From: Leucobacter sp. UT-8R-CII-1-4
GTDB taxonomy: Bacteria > Actinomycetota > Actinomycetes > Actinomycetales > Microbacteriaceae
Length of the DNA stretch: 64,000 bases
NCBI RefSeq assembly: GCF_030010235.1
Contig: NZ_JASCRS010000001.1
Coordinates: 744,001-808,000, forward strand
Direction: 5' to 3'
A model generated the notes under the pieces. That model saw nothing but the letters and a program-made list of their open reading frames with translations. It was not told the DNA's origin and made no database searches. Of the stretch, positions 50,772-59,454 are shown piece by piece; positions within the stretch are counted from its first letter, which is position 1; the number at the start of each line of letters is the position of its first letter. The position numbers and the translations under genes are program-made.

Positions 50772-52019
50772 ATGTCCCGCTTCATGCTGCAGCCAGGCCC
50801 AACACAGATTGACCCTCGGGTGTTGCAGGCCACCATGCGGCCAGTGATCCACCACTCCGACCCAGAATTCACGGTTGAGTTTGATCGCACCTGCGACATG
50901 CTGCGCACCATTCTCGGGGTGCCAGCCGATGGCGAGGTTGTCGTGCTGCCGGTAAGCGGGCGTGGCGGGCTCGAGTCTGTTGCAACGAGCCTCACCGATG
51001 GCGAACGGCCTGTCTTGGTTGTTGACACCGGCGTATTCAGTGGCATGTTTCTTGACGTTATGGCGTCGCAAGCGATCCCCACGGCTACCGTTTGCGCGCT
51101 GCCCGGTGATCGATCAAGCCTCGACACGATCGAGGCGGCAATCGTGCAGCACCAGCCATTTATGGTTTCGGTGGCACAAACCGAGACCAGCACAGGGTTG
51201 CGCTTTGCCCCAGAAGATCTCACCGAACTGGCAGCACGCTGTCACGCGCACGGTGCACTCCTGATGGTCGATGCTGTTGCCTCGCTCGGTGCCGCACCAC
51301 TCGATATGGCCACACAAGATATCGATGTCGTGGTCTCGGGTTCGCAAAAGGCCCTTGGCGGGATGACCGGTCTCGCAATTATTGGTCTCGGGCACAGGGC
51401 GATTGAGGCACTGCACGCTCGCCCGACCGGCATTGCTCGCTCATACTTCCTTGACCTCGCTCGCTGGTGGAACACCTGGCTTCCGCGCGAACGCGGCGGC
51501 GCACAGGCACTCGGCGCACGCCGAATGAACTGGTCGATGAACACTCACGGCGTATTTGCGCTGCAACGAGCATGCGAACTGGCGCTCGAAGAAGGGCTCA
51601 CCGAACGTCAGGCACGTCACGAGCGGGTTGCCCGCGCGTTTCAGGCCGCCGCAGCACGGCTAGGGTTTGGTTTTCTCGATGCCGAAGATCGCCGCTCAGA
51701 AACGGTGACGGTGCTCACTCCGCCAGAGGGTATCTCGGCAGCAGAGGTGCTCGCCGTGCTCAGCAATGACCACGGTATTGCGGCTGCTGGCGGGCTCGGC
51801 GCAGCCTGGGCTGGGAAGGTCATTCGCTTTGGCCACATGGCCGAAACCGCTCGCGAACGAGTTGCCGAGACCGCACTTTCTGCGCTCGTTGACGCGCTTC
51901 GTCGGCACGGCGTGGAGCACCCGAGCGACGCACTTGGCGTGTTCTGGGACACCATCGACGCGCACCCTTCATCGGCTCGTTCAACAGCCGCGCACTTGCT
52001 CACCACCCCAGCAGCCTGA
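50772..52019 (+). CDS. Class V aminotransferase (alanine-glyoxylate aminotransferase family)
   Basis: 415 residues from ATG 50772 (GAAAGAAG upstream); the earlier frame overlaps the permease. PLP enzyme: PGPTQIDPRVLQATMRPVIH at the N-terminus, VLPVSGRGGLESVATSLTDG, MVDAVASLGAAPLDM with the PLP-binding Asp, and the Schiff-base lysine in VSGSQKALGG near 198. The group includes alanine/serine-glyoxylate and 2-aminoethylphosphonate aminotransferases. Given the transporter before it and HpaH/HpaI after it, it may convert the imported amino acid to a 2-oxo acid; the actual pair of substrates is unknown. The C-terminal 30 residues are an extra tail. Confidence 0.87.
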   Translation: MSRFMLQPGPTQIDPRVLQATMRPVIHHSDPEFTVEFDRTCDMLRTILGVPADGEVVVLPVSGRGGLESVATSLTDGERPVLVVDTGVFSGMFLDVMASQAIPTATVCALPGDRSSLDTIEAAIVQHQPFMVSVAQTETSTGLRFAPEDLTELAARCHAHGALLMVDAVASLGAAPLDMATQDIDVVVSGSQKALGGMTGLAIIGLGHRAIEALHARPTGIARSYFLDLARWWNTWLPRERGGAQALGARRMNWSMNTHGVFALQRACELALEEGLTERQARHERVARAFQAAAARLGFGFLDAEDRRSETVTVLTPPEGISAAEVLAVLSNDHGIAAAGGLGAAWAGKVIRFGHMAETARERVAETALSALVDALRRHGVEHPSDALGVFWDTIDAHPSSARSTAAHLLTTPAA

Positions 52020-52031
52020 GAGGAACACCCC

Positions 52032-52817
52032 ATGCTTGACGCCGCCGTGCACCAGCAAATCGCCCAAGAACTCGCAGAGGCCGCCCGTACCCGCGTGCCG
52101 GCAGCGCGCTTCGTGCCCCGTTTCGAGGGAATGACCGTCGAAGATTCCTACGCGGTACAGCGCGCTTGGCGCGACGCTCGGGTTGCTGCTGGTGGCCGGG
52201 TCATCGGGCACAAGATCGGTTTGACGTCGCGCGCTATGCAGGTGGCGACCGGAATCACCGAGCCCGACTACGGTGTTATTTTCGCTGATCAAGCGTACGA
52301 GTCAGGCGTGGTGCTCAAGCATGAGGAGTATACGGGAGCCCGAGTCGAGGTCGAGCTGGCTTTTGTGCTGAGGGAAGATCTTTCCGGCCCGGGGGTGACC
52401 ACACACGATGTGCTTCGCGCAACGGAGTTCGTGGTGCCAGCTCTCGAGATTCTTGATTCTCGCATCGAGATGGAGGGGCGCACCATTGTCGACACAATTT
52501 GCGACAACGCGGCTCTTGGCTCGATGATTCTCGGCGGAACCCCGGTTGCTCCTGAGTCAATCGATCTGCGCTGGCAGGGCGCCATGTTGTACCGCAATGA
52601 AGTGATCGAAGAAACTGGACTCTCTGGTGGGGTGCTCGGTCACCCCGCCGCCGGCGTCGCATGGCTTGCGAACCGCCTCGCCCCGCATGGTGAGCGCCTT
52701 GAGGCCGGTCAGGTCATTCTCAGTGGTTCGTTCACCAGGCCGGTGTGGGCCGAAGTTGGCGATGTGATGCATGCAGAGTTTCACGGAATGGGTGCTGTCA
52801 CGTGTCGCTTCGTATAG
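52032..52817 (+). CDS. 2-oxo-alkenoate hydratase (HpaH/MhpD family)
   Basis: 261 residues, GAGAGGAAC before ATG. Fumarylacetoacetase-superfamily hydratase: [42 protein letters not shown], the metal ligands in [15 protein letters not shown], and ILDSRIEM. It adds water to a 2-oxo-pent-4-enoate or 2-oxo-hept-4-ene-1,7-dioate type acid, giving a 4-hydroxy-2-oxo acid. [10 protein letters not shown] closely matches HpaH of homoprotocatechuate degradation, but none of the ring-cleavage genes of that route is present. Its product would feed the aldolase encoded next. Confidence 0.88.
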   Translation: MLDAAVHQQIAQELAEAARTRVPAARFVPRFEGMTVEDSYAVQRAWRDARVAAGGRVIGHKIGLTSRAMQVATGITEPDYGVIFADQAYESGVVLKHEEYTGARVEVELAFVLREDLSGPGVTTHDVLRATEFVVPALEILDSRIEMEGRTIVDTICDNAALGSMILGGTPVAPESIDLRWQGAMLYRNEVIEETGLSGGVLGHPAAGVAWLANRLAPHGERLEAGQVILSGSFTRPVWAEVGDVMHAEFHGMGAVTCRFV

Positions 52818-53632
52818 CCCCTGCTGCCTCTTTTCGGGCCGAACTCAACGAAGACGGTGCAGCGAAAGTCGGCGTTTGGGTGTGCTCCGGTAGCCCCATC
52901 GCCGCCGAGATCTGCGCGGGTGCGGGTCTTGACTGGGTGTTGATTGATACCGAGCACGCTCCGAACGGCCTCGAATCGGTGCTCGCACAATTGCAGGCGA
53001 GCGCCGCGTACCCCGTGCACTCGGTGGTTCGGCTGCCGGGTAAAGATCCGGTGATCATGAAACAGGTGCTCGATCTCGGCGCTGAATCTGTGTTGGTGCC
53101 TATGGTGAATACGGCTGCCGAGGCAAAGGCGGTTGCCGCTTCTGCTGCGTACCCTCCTGACGGAATCCGCGGCGTTGGTAGCGCGTTAGCTCGCGCGGCC
53201 CGCTGGAACAGAATCGACAATTATCTTGCCGAGGCGAGAGCGGGCCTGACCGTGCTTGTGCAGATTGAAACTGCTGAGGGCGTGGCCAATGCCGCCGAAA
53301 TCGCCGCAGTTGAGGGCGTTGACGGCGTGTTCATTGGCCCCAGTGATTTGGCCGCTTCGATGGGGTTGCTCGGTCACCAGGAACACCCAGAAGTTGTTGC
53401 GGCTGTTGAGCGAACGATTGAGCTTGTGCACGCAGAGGGCAAGCCGGTGGGCGTGAATGCGTTCAACCCGGCACGGGCCGACAACTACATTGAGGCAGGT
53501 GTCGATTTCATTCTCGTCGGTGCCGATGTTGCCTTGCTGGCGCGTGGCACGGAGGCTCTCGCAGAACGTTTTGTGAAACAGAGCGCTGGATCCCCAGGCG
53601 ATACCTCCGTGGCAGCTCGGGCGAGCTACTAG
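52802..53632 (+). CDS. HpaI-type class II pyruvate aldolase (4-hydroxy-2-oxo-acid aldolase)
   Basis: 276 residues from GTG 52802, overlapping the hydratase stop by 16 bp; the earlier frame is a reading through HpaH. Marks: VGVWVCSGSPIAAEICAGAG, LDWVLIDTEHAPNG (catalytic His), VVRLPGKDPVIMKQVLDLGA, LVPMVNTA, the metal ligand in VLVQIETAEGV, and GVDGVFIGPSDLAASMG. It splits 4-hydroxy-2-oxo acids to pyruvate and an aldehyde with a divalent metal. Last gene of the run that starts with the ABC ATPase. Confidence 0.92.
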   Translation: MSLRIAPAASFRAELNEDGAAKVGVWVCSGSPIAAEICAGAGLDWVLIDTEHAPNGLESVLAQLQASAAYPVHSVVRLPGKDPVIMKQVLDLGAESVLVPMVNTAAEAKAVAASAAYPPDGIRGVGSALARAARWNRIDNYLAEARAGLTVLVQIETAEGVANAAEIAAVEGVDGVFIGPSDLAASMGLLGHQEHPEVVAAVERTIELVHAEGKPVGVNAFNPARADNYIEAGVDFILVGADVALLARGTEALAERFVKQSAGSPGDTSVAARASY

Positions 53633-53655
53633 GCTCCTCAAGATTTCTTGAGTTC

Positions 53656-53745
53656 GTGAGCAAATCTACCGAGGACGATGACTCTTTCAAGGCTCAGCGC
53701 GGAGCTTTCATCGACGACGTGGCTTTTCTCGGAATGCTCAATTAA
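53656..53745 (+). CDS. Possible 29-residue open frame
   Basis: GTG start and TAA stop encode 29 residues (MSKSTEDDDSFKAQRGAFID then DVAFLGMLN). No clear Shine-Dalgarno; it lies just after a CTCAAGA-TT-TCTTGAG inverted repeat (53637-53652) that may be the terminator or an operator. I do not recognise it and it may not be a gene. Confidence 0.2.
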   Translation: MSKSTEDDDSFKAQRGAFIDDVAFLGMLN

Positions 53746-54362
53746 CCCACTACGCGACCCTCCTCAAGCCTGATCGTTCGGTCAGCCTGCTCGATGGCTT
53801 CATCGTGGTGCGTGGCGCACAGCACTATCGCGCCGCGATGAGCTTCTTCGCGCAGAATCTTCTGTGTGCGAGCAGAGCTCATTCGGTCAAGACCGGTGGC
53901 TGGTTCGTCAAGTAGCAGAGCGCCAGGTTGTCGCACTATTCCTTGCGCCAGGAAAATTCGTTGGCGTTGACCGCCAGAGAGGTCTGCCAGCGGCCGGTTT
54001 GCGTACTGTGACATGTCGACGCGCTCAAGCGCACGGTCAACGGCGGTCCGCGCGGCGGCGCGACTCAGTCGTGCGCCACGCTTCCAGGTGCCCATGGCTA
54101 CGACTTCGCGCGCGGTGAGCGGCAGACTTTCTGGCGCACTCGGTCGTTGCAGCACCAGGGCAAGATCTTCGTGTTGTGAGACCGTGCCGCATTTCGGCTT
54201 GAGTACGCCAGCAATAATCTCGAGCAGCGTCGACTTGCCTGATCCGTTATGCCCGGTCAACGCGGTTATTTCTCCGCCGCGCACGGCGAGCGATACTTCG
54301 TGCAGCACGTCAGTTTCGGCGTAGGCAAAGCTCACTCCGTTTAGGAAAAGCACCTCTGGCAT
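53742..54362 (-). CDS. aztA: Zinc ABC transporter ATP-binding protein
   Basis: 206 residues, short as usual for AztA. Walker A LTGHNGSGKSTLLEIIAG near residue 36, signature LSGGQRQRIFLAQGI, Walker B LLLDEPATGLDRMS and switch region LCATHHDEAIEQAD. Divergent from aztB with a 59-bp gap that holds a Zur-type box. It energises the AztB permease to bring in zinc delivered by AztC. Confidence 0.9.
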   Translation of the reverse strand: MPEVLFLNGVSFAYAETDVLHEVSLAVRGGEITALTGHNGSGKSTLLEIIAGVLKPKCGTVSQHEDLALVLQRPSAPESLPLTAREVVAMGTWKRGARLSRAAARTAVDRALERVDMSQYANRPLADLSGGQRQRIFLAQGIVRQPGALLLDEPATGLDRMSSARTQKILREEAHRGAIVLCATHHDEAIEQADRTIRLEEGRVVG

Positions 54363-54383
54363 AGTTTTCTTTCGCTCCTTAAT

Positions 54384-54398
54384 TGATAATGATTCTCA
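54384..54398. promoter_or_regulatory. Zur-type zinc box TGATAATGATTCTCA
   Basis: Matches the actinobacterial Zur consensus TGAAAATGATTTTCA at 13 of 15 positions and lies centrally between the divergent aztA and aztB starts. It overlaps the -35-like TTGATA (54383-54388) of the aztB promoter; TCTATA/TATAGT (54406-54413) is the probable -10. Zinc-bound Zur should repress both transcripts. Confidence 0.8.
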
Positions 54399-54421
54399 TT
54401 TTTACTCTATAGTGATTTCTC

Positions 54422-55297
54422 ATGACCCCGATATTCGACGCCTGGTTCGCGCCATTCGAAGCCGACTTTTTTGCGCGTGCCCTAACTGGCGGCATACTCG
54501 TCGCTGCCATCTGCAGCATCGTTGGCACCTGGGTCGTCATTCGCGGAATGGCATTTCTCGGCGAAGCAATCGGTCACGGCATGCTCCCCGGAGTCGCCAT
54601 TGCCACAGTCACCGGCGCTCCACTAATTCTTGGAGCCGCAGCAAGCGCCATCGTGATGAGCGCGGCCATTGGCCTGCTACAGCGACGAGGCAAACTCTCC
54701 TACGACACCAGCATCGGCCTACTGTTTGTCGCCATGCTCTCGCTCGGCGTGATCATCGTCTCGCACTCACGCAGTTTTGCGACCGATGCCACCGCCCTGC
54801 TATTTGGTGACATCCTGGCCATCCGAGACAGCGAAGTGATCATGCTGACAATCGCGCTTGCCGTGACCATCGTTGTGGCCACAATGTTTCATCGCGCATT
54901 TGTCGCCGCAGCATTCGATACGCGGATCGCCAGCACTCTCGGCCTCACACCCCGTCTGGCACAAACAGTGCTCGTCGGACTCGTCACCCTTGCCGTGGTC
55001 GCTTCATTCCAAGCGGTCGGCACGCTGCTCGTGGTCGGCCTACTGCTCGCACCAGCAGTCGCCGCAAGGCCATGGACCAAGCGAATCCCGGCAATCATGC
55101 TGCTTGCCGCGGTCGCAGGCACTGTCGCGGTGACGATCGGACTGCTTGTTTCGTGGCACTTCAGCACCGCAGCTGGGGCGTCTATCGCAGGCGCGGCGAT
55201 CCTTATTGCCGCAGCCTCCTCGTTTGCCCGGCACCTGACCGTGCGCTTCGCAAACATCGGCTCACCCACTCCAACCCCAGAAAGGGCATCACAATGA
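54422..55297 (+). CDS. aztB: Zinc ABC transporter permease
   Basis: 291 residues with about eight spans, ABC-3 family: WVVIRGMAFLGEAIGHGMLP near residue 38, SYDTSIGLLFVAMLSLGVII, and FQAVGTLLVVGLLLAPAVAA in the conserved docking region. ATG lies only about 9 bp after the -10-like TATAGT and has no Shine-Dalgarno, so the mRNA is probably leaderless. First gene of aztB-aztD-aztC-aztD, with an ATGA overlap to the next gene. Confidence 0.92.
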   Translation: MTPIFDAWFAPFEADFFARALTGGILVAAICSIVGTWVVIRGMAFLGEAIGHGMLPGVAIATVTGAPLILGAAASAIVMSAAIGLLQRRGKLSYDTSIGLLFVAMLSLGVIIVSHSRSFATDATALLFGDILAIRDSEVIMLTIALAVTIVVATMFHRAFVAAAFDTRIASTLGLTPRLAQTVLVGLVTLAVVASFQAVGTLLVVGLLLAPAVAARPWTKRIPAIMLLAAVAGTVAVTIGLLVSWHFSTAAGASIAGAAILIAAASSFARHLTVRFANIGSPTPTPERASQ

Positions 55298-56508
55298 ACT
55301 TGCGACACTCGCTCATTGCACTACCGCTAGTGATCGTTGCGCTAGCTGGCTGCACCTCACAGCCCCACGCCCACACCACCGACCCCGCTTCCGACTCTGT
55401 CGGCAGTGGTCACGGCAAGATCAGTGGTGCCGAAGAAGTTGCCGAGCCGCCCCTCGCCCTTGTCTCGATAGATTCCACCGGAAAGATCGGCTTACTCGAC
55501 CTACTCAACGATGAAGCCGAACAAGTTGGCGAGCAGCAGCAGCCCCTCGCCCTCGCGAGTGATGGACGCTACGGATTTATCACCACCGCCAACGGGATTG
55601 CAGTAATCGACTCCGGCCGGTGGACCTGGGATCACGTGGACCATTTTCACTACTACCGCGCCGACTTTCAACCACTCGGCAACCTGGCGGGCGAAGGCCC
55701 CGCCACCGTCACAACCAGCATGCTTTCTACAGCTGGCGGCACCGGAATCTACTTCGCCGGTTCGGGCGATGCGGTGTTGCTCGACAACTCAGCGCTTGCC
55801 GAAGGACGCCTCGACGAGAAATTTCGAGTACACGTGGGATCAGGCATCGGCGTCACCGCCCCACTTGGCGACGGCGCCCTCGTAAGCCACGGCAACCAAC
55901 TGATCTGGCACTCAGCAGACGGTAGCGAAAGCGATCACGCCATTGCTTGCACTGAGCCGAAAGGATCAATCACGACCCGAGCGGCCCTCATCATTGGCTG
56001 CGCCGAGGGAGCCGTATTGGCAAACCTCGGGACCGGACAGAACACCGATCCCTCGATCGAAATGTTGCCCTATCCTGCCGATATCGCCGCACCAAGAGCA
56101 GGTGAGTTTCAAGCGAGAAAAGGCCGGCCCAGCGTTGCTGCTCTTGCCGGAGACGATGGTTTCTGGCTGCTGAACACTCGCGAGCAAAGCTGGCAATTTG
56201 TGGCCAGCGACACCGCACTAACGCGAGTCACCGCTGTTGATGATGCCGAAGGTCACGTGCTCGCGCTCAGTGCCGACGGGCGTGTACAGGTCTATCTTGC
56301 GAGCACCGGAGAACTCGTTGGCTCAACTGACGCACTCCTAACTGAGGTAACCGAGAGCACCTCACTCCTGGTCGACGATCAGCGGGCCTACGTCAATGAC
56401 CCGAACGCAGGCCTGGTACACGAGATTGCCTATTCGGGTGAGGTCCGGGTTGCCCGAACGCTCGAGACTCCGACCACACCATTTTGGCTGATGGAGGTTG
56501 GCCGGTGA
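55294..56508 (+). CDS. AztD-like zinc chaperone lipoprotein (first copy, divergent)
   Basis: 404 residues from ATG 55294. Signal peptide with lipobox LAGC, a short His stretch PHAHTT and GSGHGK near the N-terminus, then a beta-propeller-like body. It resembles AztD, which loads zinc onto AztC outside the membrane. Kept: WDHVDHFHYYRAD and the Cys pair IACTEPKG...IIGCAEGAVL. Against the second copy (57480) it lacks the PHHG and HPHDDHWHEE histidines and has CTEPKG in place of CPGIHGE. It may have a changed metal role. GTGA overlap with aztC. Confidence 0.78.
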   Translation: MNLRHSLIALPLVIVALAGCTSQPHAHTTDPASDSVGSGHGKISGAEEVAEPPLALVSIDSTGKIGLLDLLNDEAEQVGEQQQPLALASDGRYGFITTANGIAVIDSGRWTWDHVDHFHYYRADFQPLGNLAGEGPATVTTSMLSTAGGTGIYFAGSGDAVLLDNSALAEGRLDEKFRVHVGSGIGVTAPLGDGALVSHGNQLIWHSADGSESDHAIACTEPKGSITTRAALIIGCAEGAVLANLGTGQNTDPSIEMLPYPADIAAPRAGEFQARKGRPSVAALAGDDGFWLLNTREQSWQFVASDTALTRVTAVDDAEGHVLALSADGRVQVYLASTGELVGSTDALLTEVTESTSLLVDDQRAYVNDPNAGLVHEIAYSGEVRVARTLETPTTPFWLMEVGR

Positions 56509-57458
56509 ACCAAGGATCTCTCCGTCAAAGAAGCGGCGCCGTCGCAGCCATGACTTCTTTCAGCGCACTCGCCGCGCTCTTGCTGAGCGTAAGTCTCACC
56601 GCTTGCGCGACGGTCAGCACAAACGATGTTCCCCAGATCGTAGTGACTACCAACATCCTCGGCGATGTGGTTGAGGAGATCGCCGGTGATGAGGCTCACG
56701 TCACCACACTGATGAAGCCGAATGCCGACCCGCACTCCTTCGAGATTTCGGCGCAGGAGGCTGCCCTTCTCAGCTCGGCCGATCTGATTGTGTCAAACGG
56801 CCTCGGTCTCGAAGAAGGTTTACAACAGCACCTCGACCGGGCCGCCGCTCAAGATGTGAAGCAATTTGTGGCTGGTGAACACATCTCAGTGCTGAATTAC
56901 CGCAGCGCGGACGCCGCAGGCACACCCGACCCCCATTTTTGGACTGACCCAGCACGCATGCTCGACGTGGTCAACGGCCTTGAGGCTGCTCTTTCTGAAA
57001 TTGTTGGCGTTGACGCCGCAGCCATACGATCCAACGCTGAGCGCTATCGAAACGAAGTGCAGCAGCTTGACACGCAGATGCAGCAATCATTTGATTCGAT
57101 ACCGCGCGAGCGCCGGTCCCTCGTCACAAACCACCACGTCTTTGGTTATCTCGCCGAGCGTTTCGGCTTCACGATAGTCGGCGCGGTGATTCCAGGCGGC
57201 ACCACGCTCGCATCGCCGAGCGCCGCGGACTTGCGCGAACTGAGTATCGCGATTGAGCAAGCCGGAGTGCCAACAATTTTTGCTGAAGCTTCACAGTCCG
57301 ATCGCTTGGTGCAGGTGCTCGCAAGCGAGGCCGGAGTGCACGTGAGTGTCGTAGAACTCTTTACCGAATCGCTGACAGAGCCCGGAGAGGGCGCCGACAG
57401 CTATCTGACCATGATGCGAGCCAATACGGAGCGCATTACCAACGGGCTCAACAGCTGA
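56505..57458 (+). CDS. aztC: Zinc-binding lipoprotein of the AztABCD system
   Basis: 317 residues from GTG 56505, which has GGAGGT 6 bp upstream. Signal peptide with lipobox SLTAC. Cluster A-I metal binder: VVTTNILGDVVEEIAGDEAH, metal ligands His in PNADPHSFEIS, His in DPHFWTDPARM, His in TNHHVFGYLAERFGF, and the acidic ligand in FAEASQSDRL. A short His-poor loop replaces the long His-rich loop of ZnuA, as expected for AztC, which takes zinc from AztD. Co-encoded with two AztD-like proteins. Confidence 0.9.
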   Translation: MNQGSLRQRSGAVAAMTSFSALAALLLSVSLTACATVSTNDVPQIVVTTNILGDVVEEIAGDEAHVTTLMKPNADPHSFEISAQEAALLSSADLIVSNGLGLEEGLQQHLDRAAAQDVKQFVAGEHISVLNYRSADAAGTPDPHFWTDPARMLDVVNGLEAALSEIVGVDAAAIRSNAERYRNEVQQLDTQMQQSFDSIPRERRSLVTNHHVFGYLAERFGFTIVGAVIPGGTTLASPSAADLRELSIAIEQAGVPTIFAEASQSDRLVQVLASEAGVHVSVVELFTESLTEPGEGADSYLTMMRANTERITNGLNS

Positions 57459-57479
57459 GCACCACCCGAAAGGAACACA

Positions 57480-58679
57480 ATGAAATCACACTTCCGAGTG
57501 ATCGCCACCACCGCGGCGTTCGCAGGAATCACGCTGCTCGCGACCGCGTGCGCTAGTGGCACCGCCGCAAGCACTACCGCGGACGACCCGAGCAGCAGCC
57601 AGGGAGCTGCCGAGGGCCGCGTCGCAGTTTCGTACGAGGGCGGTATCGCCGTGCTCGATCCCGAAACCCTAGAGGTGCTCCAAGAATTCTCGACCGAAGA
57701 ATTCACTCGCCTGAACACCTTCGGCGATAAGCGCACGGTTGCGGTCACCACCTCAGCCGGGTTCCAGATGCTTGATACCGCCGACCTGAAACTCACCGAT
57801 CTGGTTTTTGATGCCAAAACCGCTGGCCACGTAGTCGCCCACGAGGGCAAGACCGTACTCTACGACGATGGCACCGGCACCACGACCGTGCTCGATACCG
57901 CTGCTTTCGCGGGTGGATACCAGGCGCCAGCTGAAACTTCGACGTACACCGCTGCGGCACCGCACCACGGCGTATCAATTGTGCTTCGCGATGGCACCCT
58001 GCTCACCACCGTTGGCGACTCAAATGGTCGAAGTGGTGCCGCCGCCCTGCACCCGCATGATGACCACTGGCACGAAGAGGCCGTCAGCAATGAGTGCCCC
58101 GGAATCCACGGCGAGGGTACCGCCGCCAACGAGGTAGTGGTGTTCGGCTGCGAAAACGGCGCACTGCTCTACGCCAACGGCGAGTTCACGAAGCTCACCG
58201 CACCGGATAGCTACGGCCGCATGGGCAACGCCTTTGTTTCAGAAACTAGCCCGCTCGTGGTTGGTGACTACAAGAATGATCCAGACGCTGAAGGTTACTT
58301 GCTGAGCGCGGTCACCCTGATCGACACCGAGAAGCAGAGCTACGAGGTCGTGAATCTTCCTGCCGAGGTGCGCTACACCTTCCGCGATATCGCGCGCGGG
58401 CCCGGCGATCTGGCCTACATTTTGTCAAACGACGGCCAAATCCATGTGCTCGATCCGGCAAGCGGCAAGCTGACCGATTCGTACCCTGTGGTCGATCCTT
58501 GGCAGGGCCCAGCCGAGTGGCAAGACGCTCACCCCGCGATTAAGGTAAACGGCGACATCGCTTACATCACCGAACCGGCCACGAACTCAGTGCATGCGGT
58601 TGACCTCAAGAGCGGCAAAATCCTTGCGAGTTCTGAGTTCGACTTCACGCCAAATGAGCTCGCGGTAGCGATGGGATAA
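57480..58679 (+). CDS. aztD: AztD-like zinc chaperone lipoprotein (second copy)
   Basis: 399 residues, AAAGGAACACA before ATG. Lipobox LATAC. Beta-propeller repeats (VAVSYEGGIAVLDPETLEVL; LAYILSNDGQIHVLDPASG) with the histidine clusters APHHGVS and LHPHDDHWHEEAVSNECPGI followed by HGEG that are expected for zinc-binding AztD. It delivers zinc to AztC outside the membrane. This copy looks the more complete of the two AztD paralogues in the operon. Ends 75 bp before the convergent maf gene. Confidence 0.87.
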   Translation: MKSHFRVIATTAAFAGITLLATACASGTAASTTADDPSSSQGAAEGRVAVSYEGGIAVLDPETLEVLQEFSTEEFTRLNTFGDKRTVAVTTSAGFQMLDTADLKLTDLVFDAKTAGHVVAHEGKTVLYDDGTGTTTVLDTAAFAGGYQAPAETSTYTAAAPHHGVSIVLRDGTLLTTVGDSNGRSGAAALHPHDDHWHEEAVSNECPGIHGEGTAANEVVVFGCENGALLYANGEFTKLTAPDSYGRMGNAFVSETSPLVVGDYKNDPDAEGYLLSAVTLIDTEKQSYEVVNLPAEVRYTFRDIARGPGDLAYILSNDGQIHVLDPASGKLTDSYPVVDPWQGPAEWQDAHPAIKVNGDIAYITEPATNSVHAVDLKSGKILASSEFDFTPNELAVAMG

Positions 58680-58736
58680 GTGCCTCTCACCTTGGGGTGT
58701 CCTGCGCTCACGTTTTACGTTGGATCGCAGGGCGCC

Positions 58737-58754
58737 CCGGGTGCTGTCACCCGG
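58737..58754. terminator. Hairpin between convergent aztD and maf
   Basis: CCGGGTG-CTGT-CACCCGG, a perfect 7-bp stem immediately after the maf stop. No T-tract on either side, so a weak terminator at best. Confidence 0.4.
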
Positions 58755-59396
58755 CTAGGCGCTGAGGTTCCAGAGCTTCGAATAGTCGTGACCCAGCGCT
58801 ACCACCAGCCGGCGAAGAGCTGGCAACGAAAGCCCGATCACGCAGCTTGGCGCGCCCTCGATGTGTTCGATGAACGCACCGGCGAGACCGTCAATCGCAA
58901 ACCCGCCCGCGAGCTCGAGCGGTTCTCCCGTAGCAACATAAGCTTCGAGTTCGGCGTCGCTCACATCTGCGGCGAGTGAAACGGTTGCAGTATCCACTGC
59001 ACCCTGCGCACCCCGCACCGATCCCCCGCTGTGGTCGATCACCCAGTGACCTGAGTGCAGCACACCGGTCTGCCCGCGATGTTGTTTTGCCCGGGCCAAC
59101 GCGATTTCTGGCTCGTGCGGTTTGCCCAGAATTTCACCGTCAAGCAAAAAAGCGGAGTCGCCACCGAGCACCAAGCCGTCGATTTCATGGCCGTGGCGGC
59201 GCACCACATCTTCCGCTTTCAACCTGCCAAGGTACTCAGTGAGCTCTGGCGCGGTAAGCGCGCGACCGATCTGCGCCTCACGAGCAGCAACTTCAGCTTC
59301 TTCATCAACTTCAGGCGAGAAGCACACTGGTTCGATCCCTGCAGCGCGCAGCACTGCGAGTCGAGCGGGCGAGGTCGAGGCGAGATAGAGGCGCAT
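58755..59396 (-). CDS. maf: Maf family nucleotide pyrophosphatase
   Basis: 213 residues from ATG 59396; the open frame goes further up but Maf proteins start at LYLASTSPARLAVLRAAGI as here. Marks: the substrate loop STSPAR, GGDSAFLLDGEILGKP with the catalytic Asp, RGQTGVLHSGHWV, and ELAGGFAIDGLAGAFIEHIE. It hydrolyses modified or canonical nucleoside triphosphates (house-cleaning). 58 bp after the ABC-2 permease gene on the same strand. Confidence 0.95.
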   Translation of the reverse strand: MRLYLASTSPARLAVLRAAGIEPVCFSPEVDEEAEVAAREAQIGRALTAPELTEYLGRLKAEDVVRRHGHEIDGLVLGGDSAFLLDGEILGKPHEPEIALARAKQHRGQTGVLHSGHWVIDHSGGSVRGAQGAVDTATVSLAADVSDAELEAYVATGEPLELAGGFAIDGLAGAFIEHIEGAPSCVIGLSLPALRRLVVALGHDYSKLWNLSA

Positions 59397-59454
59397 GCCC
59401 CCAGCATATTCACCCCGCTTTGACGAAGCGATCCAACGATGAAAAAAAGGAGGG

